From: Branchinecta lynchi
Taxonomy: Eukaryota > Arthropoda > Branchiopoda > Anostraca > Branchinectidae
Direction of reading: 5' to 3'
Length of the DNA: 64,000 bases
Assembly (NCBI GenBank): GCA_023053575.1
Contig: JAKZAP010000021.1
Coordinates: 14,012,212 to 14,076,211 of the forward strand
A program made the position numbers and the translations under genes. Positions 1-10,200 of this stretch are shown piece after piece. The notes below the pieces were generated by a model that saw only the letters and a program-made list of their open reading frames with translations, did not search any database and was not told the DNA's origin. Every line of letters begins with the position of its first letter. Position 1 is the first letter of the stretch.

Positions 1-1025
1 TTAATATTCACAACACAAATAATTAATTTCCCCCCCCAAAATTGCTTTAAAATTGGTTAGAAAGCCCTGAAATCGCAGAATTGCGCGACATTTTCGGGAT
101 GAATGGGATTTCTTGTGACGAACGTTGTCGCACCTGTGAATCTGGGGAGAAGTCAAATCCCAGAATTCTGCAACGAGTGGCAACGCTGGATTCGATGACG
201 CGACACATAATCATAAGCGTTGTGATACGTTGACCGGGGTACAAAAGTCTAATCCTGATAGACAGAGTGGCGCCATATAAACGAAACGTCAACGCATAAA
301 CTAGATTTGTCGGTGATTTGCACTATGTAAACATCCTGTCAGTATGAATAAAAAGTCAATGCTAGTTGGTATTTTATTAATATTTTGCCCACGATCAGTC
401 ATCTTTTTAGAGTTGCTGCACGAGCGGTGCTGGAGGTTTTCTAGATTATTTAATTCAGCCCACGTATATCTTTACTTGTTACTTTCACTGTCCGTATCTG
501 ACAAGCTATTAACAGCGCCGACATGTTGTTCTTCTAAGAATATTAAAGTTAATTTACATGTGTCAGCCCGCGACTCAGGACCGACTGCACTTGGTATTTT
601 TCTTTTTCAAGAAATTAGGTAAACGAGATTTCACTATAAATATTTGAGAATCTTCTGTACTCTATTAATGATTTATAGTGCAGACTACGGTTTAGTTCCG
701 CCTAATTTGAAGAAAAACGAAAATCAGAATGAAGTCGTCATACTAAAATTATTAAATTAATTATGTTTCTTGCTTTAGTTCATTTACTTGTAGAGTGACT
801 ATATGAATGTTAAAGTAAAGGAGAATGAAAACAAAAGCCAAATGCTACTTAAACCAGTTGCGTGCGTTTAAAAAAATGCCTTTGTGGCAGTTGGTCCTGG
901 GTCTGTTCCCTATTTTAATTATTTGTTTCTCATTGTTTTGAGTTAAATTGAGCAATTATAGAAAATGTGTTTGAAGTATAATTGAAGTATAACACAAACA
1001 GACAAGTGTCACCGATAGTGAGTAA
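1..1025. other. No gene recognised
   Basis: Short frames only, with no coding signature. Around 60-185 the sequence shares short phrases (CAGAATTCTG, CAAATCGCAG-like) with 19870-19970 and 43255-43300, so it is probably decayed repeat. Confidence 0.4.
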
Positions 1026-1323
1026 CCCTAGATTCACACAGACGTTCACAGTGAGGCGAGCCGAAATTTTTGCCAAAATCGGCGATTTCTGTTGCTTCGT
1101 CCGGCGATTTTCAATGTTCGAAAAATTCAACTTTAATCGGGCGACAGTACGATTTTATGGACGCAACAGCAATATTTTGCGTTAAATTGTGTAAAATAAT
1201 CAATCGCGTAAAAAAATAAATCGCATAAAAACTCGGTGTGAACATCCAGGCGATAACAATCTTCTATCGCTACGATTGTAAAATCTCGTTCATCGCCGCG
1301 ATTTGCTCTGTGTGAACCTAGGG
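1026..1323. mobile_element. MITE with CCCTAG ends and TAA flanks (PIF/Harbinger-like target)
   Basis: The ends are inverted: CCCTAGATTCACACAGA on the left and TCTGTGTGAACCTAGGG on the right. TAA lies directly outside both ends (1023-1025 and 1324-1326). The interior holds many CGATTT/AAATCG words and no coding potential. A 3-bp TAA duplication fits PIF/Harbinger elements, but no transposase is present to prove it. Confidence 0.6.
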
Positions 1324-1594
1324 TAATAGGGTAATTCGCGGACCAAGGCTTGGCAGTTTTGAACGGCGTGGCGCTTACAGGACAACCGAGGAATAGGTCG
1401 GTAATAGGAGAGTTAAATTTGCATCATGAACCGCGTGAGAAAGCTCTGAAATATCACTATGCAGATATCACATTGAAGAAATAAGCGTTGTTTGGAAATA
1501 AATAGAAAACACGTACGACGTTTAAATAAAATATGTCGGTCCCGTTTTCCGTGCATTGTTTGGGCTTATAGGCTAGCCACGCGATAGGTGCCAC

Positions 1595-1645
1595 CTTCAC
1601 TGTCAGAAGTTTGAATAGATAACACGTGGTTGAGCGTCCTTGTTT
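1595..1645. repeat. Fragment of the CACTGTCAGAAG foldback family
   Basis: CACTGTCAGAAGTTT followed by ATAGATAACACG matches one arm of the element at 9504-9848. Only part of one arm remains. Confidence 0.45.
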
Positions 1646-1779
1646 AAAATGATATGATATGGTAAGATGTTTATTACACTAAAAGCCGAGGCGTCATGGC
1701 AATACAAACAACGAACAAACAAAATGACGAACTTATCCCTAACAACCACTTGCAACTACAAAAAAATTCGCTTTGAATC

Positions 1780-2157
1780 ATTGACAGCTTGAGGAATCTA
1801 TACACTTTGCATTTAGCACCATCCATTCCTGATAACACTCATTTATTCCAAATATTTCTCCTCTCAAATCGTTAAACTCCCTCCATTCCCACATAAGATG
1901 TCGCACACATTCATTAATATCTCCACACATCGGGCAGAATTAAGTGAGGACAAATTCTCCCAATCGGCCGATCCGTGTACCTCCTCCTGTCCACCAAAAT
2001 ATCAGCACGCATACTAATTATTAATTTCAATTCCTCCCTATGTAGACCCGCTTTAAAATAAAAACATCCCCCCCCCCGCATGTCTCTTTCACTCTGTAGA
2101 GATTTCGAACTATCCATGTCAACCTGCCACCTCGAGGATTTTTCTGATATGACACTT
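1780..2157 (-). pseudogene. LINE ORF2 C-terminal fragment (CPMCG type)
   Basis: Minus-strand frames give YFKAGLHREELKLIISMRAD and, after a frame change, CPMCGDINECVRHLM with a following EEW-like end. The same order is seen in the fragments at 37067-37384, 40830-41141 and 51341-51901. It is the zinc-ribbon-like tail that follows the reverse transcriptase of some non-LTR elements. The frame is broken, so this is a dead copy. Confidence 0.6.
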
Positions 2158-2675
2158 TTAAAGGACCCGTCGTGTCTATTGTGCCAATGCAACCGTCTTT
2201 TTTCTTTGATTTGTTTGGTTTGTTTACCTTAGGACTATATGAATGAAGAATACGCCACGCCCATTATGGTGGGGCCATAAAGAGTTAATGCTGTTCACTA
2301 TTTTTTTTTTTTTTTATGAATAAACTAAACTAAACTGAACCTACTTCCGTAATTGCATAAGTTGTTAAGCCCAAGGGCCCAAATTTCAAATATTCTAAGC
2401 TCGCCAACGATACCTCTCTAATCTTTGCATTTGCCACGATCCACTATTTTCCATGCGCATCAAGCTCCCGATGAGTGTCCGCGTGTCATGCTGTTGAGGC
2501 GTTAAACAAGTTATCCCAATTTTGCCGCGTTTTTGCTAAAGTAAATGGACCTGGGAAAAGGCTTTAAAAAGTCCAAGTCGCGGATAAGTGGCCAAGCGCA
2601 GAGCCTAGTTTTACAGTATTCAAATAGTTTCGAAAATTGGAACATAAACAGTAAATAGTGCAAAGTGTGCTTTCA
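2158..2675. mobile_element. MITE family D (TTAA-AGGACC ends), split copy
   Basis: The left part (TTAAAGGACC ... CCAATGCAACC) ends near 2195. It resumes at about 2340 with CTACTTCCGTAATTGC and runs to GTGCTTTCAA. The gap is filled by another retroposon (2196-2339). Parallel to 15265-15599. Confidence 0.55.
2196..2339 (+). mobile_element. Retroposon 3' end with (CTAAA)n tail inside a MITE
   Basis: The block ends in a T-rich run, ATGAATAAACTAAACTAAACTGAAC, an AATAAA-like signal followed by a short tandem tail. It interrupts family D between its CAACC and CTTCCG blocks; AACC at both joints may be a target duplication. Confidence 0.5.
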
Positions 2676-4112
2676 ATGTTAAGTTTCGAGACAAAATTTA
2701 TGTTTTTAAATATGATGGTAAATGTGATTTTTAAACATGAACATATATGTTTTCATAGCTCTTAACACACGGATGCGCAAACATATGCTACGAAACTTCT
2801 TATATTCTTGAGAATCGTCAGGTTCCAATTCAGATTCTTTTAGTAGCAATTTAAACAAATAGAACGGAACCTAATCTGACAAAGAGCAACATTGTCTGGC
2901 TAAGTGACAGTTCGTTAGTATTTTAGTAATAACCCCCCCCCCTTCCTCTAACGGTATATGACATGTTTGCAGCACTATATAAAAATTTGGGAACTTTGTA
3001 CAACCCTCAAATATGCCGTCGGCTCTTGGGAGGAATATGCTGTCAACTTGCCCTAGTATTCAACTGATATTTTTTAAACACATTGTGAAATCACACGAGA
3101 ATAGTGTCGGGGTGTAGTATTTCTAATGTTCCTTTAAACCCGCAAAGCTCATCCCAACCCCGTTCGCTACCCTCCATACCGTGTTGGAGATAAAAACCGT
3201 TTGGGACCAAACAGTATGACACCTCTAATCTGGCGAAGGAGAGAGCCTTTAGAACGCTGAGGTAGAGCCGACAGACCTCAGATATAACTCGTTGGCAGTA
3301 GGTGATATGTAGGGCTACCGGGCCTTAGTCCGGGACAGACCCTCGGAAAATGGTATAAGCCCCAGTCTCACCCCAACTCCAATCGTCGACAAAGGCTCTC
3401 CTTTACACACAATCTTATTTTTGCCTCGCCACCAGACGCATTTTCCTTTTCGATTTTCGACAGAAATTTAGCATGAAAGTGAGAATTAATGTTGGGCGTT
3501 TCCTCATTTTTCTCTTTATTTCAGATTTTTCATGCTTCGATAAAATTCACTCCTCGGTTTTGAATTTCGCGGTAAAATCCCTGGCCAAGCTCCACTGGTT
3601 GGAAGCGTGGAGCGGATGAATCTCGAAATAGAAACAAAGAACATTTGAGATGCTACAGCGCGACAAGGCTGGAGTCACGGGGGCCCTTTGTGTACCAGTG
3701 TTTACCATGACATAACTGAGCATCCCCTCGCTGTTTTCACCTAAATTCCAGTTTCTTATGCTATATCAGGCTTGCATGGAGGATGGCCCGTGGTAGAAAC
3801 ATTACTAGCAAATTTTGGGCAGAGCTTAAACATTATTAAAATAGTTTATTTACAAACACCGGACACCTACCTCCCCAACCTACTGTGTGGAGTACCCCCC
3901 CCCCCCCCTCCCTGAGTTAAAACCACAGATAGTGACTCCGTGTGCCCCTCAGGGTCAAACGTTCTTGTTAGATTATATACACCACAACAAATAGTTGTTA
4001 TGTGGCTAGTTCAGTAGGACTTCAGGACTTGGAAGTATCGTCTGTAATGGAGGACGTCCAGCAAATTTTTCGCCTTGGATTATCGGCTTTTAAATTTTAA
4101 ATGCAGTTGAAA
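2676..4112. other. No gene recognised
   Basis: AT-rich sequence with short C runs (2934-2942, 3896-3908). Apart from a GC-richer block at 3140-3410 that I could not match to anything else in the window, nothing coding or repeated was seen. Confidence 0.35.
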
Positions 4113-5058
4113 CAAAACCAAAGGTTTCGATGGGATCCCAAAAATCTAATATTTGATCCAGACATTTGCGAACAAACTACCATACTTGTCCAGAAAAAAA
4201 AAGAAAGTTCAGGAACGAATTCAGCGTATCTCCTTACCCGTATAAAAACATCTAATCAACTTCAAGTAAAACTTTAACTTATAAGAAAATCCGGTTTCAA
4301 CCGGATTCCGAACGAACTATGTATCCCGCTAAAAAAAAAAGATTTTCATATACAGATTCAGCGTGTCTTCTTACCCCTAAATCTGTCATCTAATCAACTT
4401 CAAATAAAACTTTTGCTTCTAACAAATTTTCCGGTTTTGGCCTGATTCCGGGCGAACAAGTTGTCCGGGTTGTAAATACTTTTCACATAATGGCTCAGCG
4501 TGTCTTCTTACCCCTAAATCGAACATCTAATCGACTTCAAATAAAACTTTTACTTTTAACAGACTCTCCGGTTTTGTCCGGATTCCGGGCTAATTACTTG
4601 TCCAGTGAAAAAATAGTTTTCACCGTCATGTGCAGCATGTCTTATTACCCCTAAATCTAACATCTAATCAACTTAAAATAAAACATTTACATTTAACAAA
4701 CTTTCCGGTTTTGGCCGGATTCCGGGCGAACTACTTCTCCGATGACAAAATGGTTTTCACCATCGTGTTCAGCATGCCTTCTTACCCCACAATCGACTAT
4801 CACATTATATGTTAGAAATATTTCATTTGCCCCTTAATTTAAACCCCTTCCCCACCCCTAAATGTAGGGCTACAGAGCCCATCTTCGAACTTGACCTCAC
4901 TCTTGACCCAAACAACCCTCACACCAAGTTTCATCAAAATATCTCATTCCCTTCGAGAGTTATAGTGCGCACAGACGGACAGACGGACGGATGGACAGAC
5001 GGACAACTTTGGTGATGTCATAGGTATCCCTCCACTTACGTTTTGGGATCCCAAAAAG
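4113..5058 (+). mobile_element. Family C composite repeat with internal 137-bp tandem array
   Basis: The left end contains GGTTTCGATGGGATCCC and the right end CTTACGTTTTGGGATCCC. Between them, CCCCTAAAT-type phrases recur at about 4236, 4374, 4511, 4648 and 4784, a 136-138 bp period. Each unit has TCAACTTCAAATAAAACTTT and CCGGTTTTG...CCGGATTCCGGGC. The right part has a run of CAGACGGA units (4970-5005). No open frame. Other copies: 8770-9192, 14605-15720, 45563-46323, 54883-56012. Confidence 0.7.
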
Positions 5059-5701
5059 TAGTTAATAACAAACACTAATCCATGGTACAGGAGAGAGAAA
5101 ATGGTCGAGTGGATTAAAATTAAAGTAAAAAAAAACACAAAAAATCATACAAAAAGCAGAGAAAAGTCACACTGACAATTCAAGGATGAAACAGTACTCC
5201 CCTGCCATTCATGGCCGATAGCTCGTCTAGTATCCGGATCTGGTCAACGATACCGGTCTATTCTGTAGGCGACAGATTTCTACTTCTGAATTTCTTGCAG
5301 AATATTATATTTGTTTTATTTGGTCCCATGGTCGTGCAAAAGAGATTTAGGCAGCGGCGAGGCTGGCAGTGGCGGCGCGACGACGTCATCGTTCTTCGGC
5401 GGGAGTACGGCGGGCAATCTTTCCGCTAACGACTTTTCGCACGGCCAGGGTACTCACAATAGATGCAACCCGCTTTCTTAATACTGTTTGTTTTGGTGGA
5501 CTTTGAATCTCACCTATCGAGTAAACAACCATACTTCTTGGAATCACATATTCTGGGGAGGGATAGCTGTATGAATCTGGAGCACAGAGTGACTAATTTA
5601 TAAATTGACATTCGCAACCTTCAGTTAGTATCTAAAGTGAATGCAGATTGTATGTAATATGAGAATAAGGTAGTTAAGTGTAGAACTGTGTAGTTACATA
5701 A

Positions 5702-5814
5702 GTACTCACGAGGGGTTGCTCTCTCTCCACCACCGGTGTACACCTTGGCACGGCACCGCGGGACGCACCACTTTGTGTACATTGTTTTGAGAGTGAGCAA
5801 CCCCTCGGGTACTC
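5702..5814. mobile_element. Short foldback element (GTACTC...GGGGTTGCTC)
   Basis: Left arm GTACTCACGAGGGGTTGCTC pairs with right arm GAGCAACCCCTCGGGTACTC. The element is 113 bp with a GC-richer centre. It lies 1.4 kb before the first coding exon and could also be an arm of a regulatory palindrome, but the layout is that of a tiny MITE. Confidence 0.5.
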
Positions 5815-6100
5815 AAAAACTACATTGTCCGACTGTTACATTATAGTTGTCACAGAAGCTTAAAGCACCTATTGAGACCTTTTCACTTTTCCTTTGCTAT
5901 TTTTACAGTCCGAAATTTATTTTCGTTATTTATAGTTATTTTCGCAAATCTCTTTGTGTGTATTTCAAAGACCAGGTTCTTGCCCCTCAAAACTCTGTTG
6001 TTGTTTTTTTCATTTTTGACGACAAGCTCAAAGCGTCGAAACGAACTATCTTTCGTGCTTCAAATGCTAATGAGTACACCGAGTAGCAAGGCGTCAATCT

Positions 6101-6531
6101 TTAAAGTGTAATTGAAAAGAGCTGGGATAGGACAATCTAGTTTTCGAAAATTGACTTGAAGACCCGCTGAAAATGAGTTACTTCGTTGTTCCGCTATTTA
6201 CCAATAATCGATTTTCAAAAAGTGGAATTTCCGTGTGATTTGTGGTACCTCTATGCGCTTGTATTTTTGTTGTATGCCTTACGAGAAAGATTGATGTTTT
6301 TATTTTGTTCACCAATATCACCACTACCCACTAAAAAGCCGCGTTTGTGTTGAGATTTAAATTTTCCGCGCTATAGTAGAATTTTCGTTGTGGGGACGGC
6401 AGCAGATATTCCGAACGTTATAATTAGAGTAGATAGTGGAAAATAAAAAAATCCCTGTGCAGAATCCAAATAATTCAGTGTATTCAAGTAAATGAGAACA
6501 AAATAAGTTGGGCTTTTCAGTAAAACTTTAA
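6101..6531. mobile_element. MITE family F (TTAA ends), copy 1
   Basis: The ends are TTAAAGTGTAATTGAAAAG and CTTTTCAGTAAAACTTTAA. The interior includes GGGATAGGACAATCTAG, CGCTATTTACCAATAATCG and GTGGAAAATAAAAAAATCCC. Further copies: 29682-30141, 61884-62298, 39750-41266 (split) and a partial one at 44755-44905. TTAA at both ends is a likely target duplication. Confidence 0.65.
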
Positions 6532-6992
6532 TTCATATTACTTATATTCAATTCTCATCCCCGAGATTCTACTCCTATCTGCTCTATTAGCATTACACTG
6601 ATCATCACGCTTATCACGTTTGTTCTCTTTATGGGACGCACCGGGCTCCCGATCATTGTTTCTGAGAAACTCATTCGTCCAAAGACCGGCTATACAAACT
6701 TTGCCAAGATTGTCATCCAAGGTGATGGACATGGCAAGAGGCTAGAAACAGCCGAAGACGTTGGTAATTTTCTGTAAGCATAGCTAAGTTTTAAAGTGGT
6801 CAACTATCTTAACAGAAACACTATATAGTGCGAGATGTCCTTTAAAAGTAATCTGGAATCCTGAGAAATACACCGAGGAAGCATCGTGTCCACGGTACTG
6901 TTACAGTAGCAGAATCCCATCCCTCAGTTTCGCCCCAAATTTTATTGTCCAACTGAACGGATGCGTGACTGTTATTCATCCTCCATTGCCCA

Positions 6993-7161
6993 CACTGTAA
7001 AAAGTATCACGGAGTAAGGATTAAAGTTAACTGCAGTATTTGCTACTGGGATTAATCTTGTCTCTACTGGGATAAGATTGATCCGAATTAGAGATAATCT
7101 TACCTCAGTAGAGACAAGATTAATCCTAGTAGCAAATACTGCAAGATTTTTTTTTACAGTG
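6993..7161. mobile_element. MITE family B (CACTGTAAAAAG ends), copy 1
   Basis: Starts CACTGTAAAAAG and ends TTTTTTACAGTG. The body is a palindrome around GCAGTATTTGCTACTGGGAT / TAGTAGCAAATACTGC and repeated GGGATAAGATT. It ends 50 bp upstream of exon 1. Copies: 13460-13616, 30465-30632, 49192-49338, 51984-52130, 63964-64000. Confidence 0.7.
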
Positions 7162-7200
7162 CATAATATTTAAAATGAGCGAACATTGAGTTTTAACTAT

Positions 7201-7211
7201 TTATTTTTCAG
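7201..7211 (+). other. Probable splice acceptor in front of the start codon
   Basis: The pyrimidine-rich tract TTATTTTTCAG ends one base before the ATG at 7212. It suggests that a non-coding 5' UTR exon lies further upstream and that the true promoter is not at 7.2 kb. I could not identify that exon or a promoter. Confidence 0.5.
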
Positions 7212-7284
7212 ATGTATTTCAACCGAGGATTTTTGTTCCGCCTCCTCGTTGTATTTACCCTACTGGCACCTACTCTCCTTGAAG
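7212..7284 (+). CDS. Cht7: Cht7 exon 1: signal peptide or signal anchor
   Basis: ATG at 7212 opens 24 codons: MYFNRGF, then a run of hydrophobic residues (FLFRLLVVFTLLAPTLLE), then one extra base before donor GAAG|gtaaag (phase 1). A basic n-region followed by a hydrophobic core is typical of a signal peptide; in group III chitinases the same place may act as a membrane anchor. The next exon completes the split codon as Ala. An acceptor-like TTTTTCAG ends at 7211, directly before the ATG, so a spliced 5' UTR exon upstream is likely. Confidence 0.75.
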
Positions 7285-10200
7285 GTAAAGATAATATCCA
7301 TTATCCAGTTCCGTTTGTCCTGGTTCTAGCTAGAGCTTCTATCATTGGTTCACACAGACTAAGAGGGTGTTCCACCCTTCTAACAATAGTAACTATTAGT
7401 TATTATATCGTTCCAACCTCACGAAAAGTTACTACTTCACCCTTCAGACCTTATCGAAATAGTAACTAATAGTAACTATCTGCTTACCATGCTCGGGAGC
7501 GTAGTAAGCGTGGTAACTATCGATCTCTGTAACGTGATTGGCTAGATTACCCCGTGGAGTGATATTTTGGCGGTAATAGAATAATGCGTTCCAGCCTTGA
7601 CGCCAAGAAGCATAATTCGTGACGTAATGCGTAGTAGCGTAACTACGGTAAGTAGGGTGGAAAACGCTCTAAGTCAGCCGCAAGAACGGTGAGTCGCTGA
7701 TATAAATAAATGTTGATGTGCAAAGGAAATGAAGTTAGGCGGCAAAGCTGTTTTCGACACCGCATGGAGAATGACTTTGCCGCCTCAAGTCTGCCTCGAA
7801 TACATCGCTGCCTTTGCTCATGGCACATTCGACGCTACGCAGTAAAAAGGCGTAACTATATACCTAAGACATTTTTTTGAAGTTTTTTCTCTTCGTTGTT
7901 TTGATTTGCAGATTCAAGGGGTTACATGTGCAACCTGTCAGATGCCAATTTAAACGAAGAAATTGATCCCGTTCTAACGAGCGATAATGATGTGTGAATT
8001 TTGCTTTAGTTATCTGCGAACAGAAGATCAGGATTTTGCGTTCGTGAACTAAACTACCACCAATACATCCATCAGAAAGTTTTTCCGGCCGGAAGTGATC
8101 AAATAGAGAAAAGTAGCCAATGAGAACCTGATCATATCCATTAGAGGAATAATATGCTGTCTGAAGTCTGGTTAAAGGGGTTCAACTGATGCTAGGAATG
8201 CACTTTCATCGTTAAAGTTGAAAAGTCTCCACTTTTCCGTATGGAATTCGATGATGATGTGGGACACCCTGTCGAGAATTTCAGTCCGCCCGACCCTGGT
8301 CGTTTGTCGTAGCGTAAGAACTCTCAGCTGACTGATCAGCTTAGCACCGTCAATCAGAATTAATCATCCTTTCGTGACTAAAAGAAAGTCACTATACTCA
8401 TGACTTCGAACTCGAGCTGGCCAAACTCACGCTCGATTGAATTGTCGACTGAGGCTCAGTGCTAATTATTTTGCAATTAAGACCGGAAATCATCAACTTT
8501 CACGTACTGCTGCGGAAGTAGATTTTCTCTATTAAACGAATACTTCCGAAGCTTCACTTCCTTCTTCTGTTTCGTTTCTTGCGCGAGTTTCAATCACACC
8601 CTCTGGCTCCGTCGGCCAACCTAGAACCTGGGCAAGGATTTGAACTCGGGAGCCCACGGTAGTCATTGGTCTACTTCCGAACTGAGCCTCCTTTTTGTTG
8701 CACGCGACAGGTCCACTTCTTTGCCGCTTCCGGGTTGATTCTACTCCGTGCTTTCCTGCAAACCATCGTGTCATATTTAGGGGTAAGAAGAGACGCTAAG
8801 TCTGTGTATGACAATAATTTTTTACCCGGACATATAATTAGTCCGGAATCCGGTTTTGACCGGAATTTTTTTTTAAGTCAAAGTTTTATTTAAAGTTGAT
8901 GATATGTTCTTACAGGGATAAAGAGATCCGCTGGATTCGTTTCTGAATTTTCTTTTTTTTTGCTGGACTAGTAGTTCGCTCGGAATTCGGACAAAACCGG
9001 AAATTTGACAGAAGTGAAGCGGGAAGTTTCGGTCAGTATCGTCAAATTAGATATGGCTTATAGAGGTATATCTGAACTTGGTTCTCTCTGATGATTAGCC
9101 GGTCGAAAACTGGATCTGGCGAAGACAAGACCCAATTGTCTGGATCAAATATTAGATTTTTGGGATCCCATCGAAACCTTTGGTCTTGTTGCTCCATTCT
9201 CGCTTTCGACAAAAATACTAATTTGGCAACTCGTCTGCAACCCGGTATACCTGTTTCTGCATGTTGAACACCCGCACTCTGTTGACCAATCGGGGAGGAG
9301 AACGGAGAATCGAGAATTCACTATTTGAGTAACTTCTCGATTCTGCAGAATCGCAAGAAAAGGACAATTCGCTTCATCTGAATACCTAGTCCAAAAACGC
9401 GAAATAGGATAATTGCGAGGAGAATTCGGATCAAAATCGCAACAATATTCTCAAAATGTTTAACACAAGGGTGAAGAGACAGATGTTATCCATTGTCAAA
9501 CTTCACTGTCAGAAGTTTCATAACAGATAACACGAGGATGCGCAGTTTCAACAGATAATGCGTAACAGATAACACTTCGGATGTTATCTGTTGTGTTTGC
9601 ATAATAGCGTGACTATCAGGATGAACCGAATAACTGCCAAAAAGTATCTGCTGATTTTACCTACATCGACGATAAGCAATACTGTCAGTACATGCTTTTT
9701 TGTCTCTTCCTAACAAAGCTTTTTATGCATAATATTTCATGGATAACGTTTTCAAACACAAAAGATAACATCCGAAGCGTTATCGGTTACACATTATTTG
9801 TTGAAACCACGCATCCTCGTGTTATCTATTATGAAACTTCTGACAGTGTTGTGACAGTTATAGTCTTCCATTACGAGACCCCGATTCCGTCCACGAACCA
9901 AACGTCTTCGGAAACTTTGACTCGGTTGTGCACGCCAGCCATTGCCTTACTTCGAGCTCTTCGGCTTAACCACCCGGCCCTGGTTCCCGTTGGCAAAAAA
10001 TGCAAGTCTCGTCATCCGGAAAGTTCTAATAACCCGACATGTTCTTGTTTCAGCACCCAACAAAACCCGACGCACGATCTTCCGACCGAGATCCCGAAAT
10101 CAAACGAATTCTCTCCCAGCGCCATCTAACCGCCGCATGATCGATTCCGGAAATGATGACGACAGCGACGAAGTCCCAGTCGTCCGGAAAACCGTAATCC

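Noticed and set aside
344..622. 92-codon + strand frame near the window start
   Set aside because: It begins with a hydrophobic stretch but shows no family signature; not enough to call a gene.
4809..5138. Frames rich in Arg/Thr/Asp/Gly (RTDGQTDGWTDGQ)
   Set aside because: They come from the CAGACGGA simple repeat of family C and are present on both strands.
5211..5429. 72-codon + strand frame with an Arg-rich end as a possible 5' exon
   Set aside because: No donor in a matching phase was convincing; GC-rich content could mark a promoter region, but nothing decides it.
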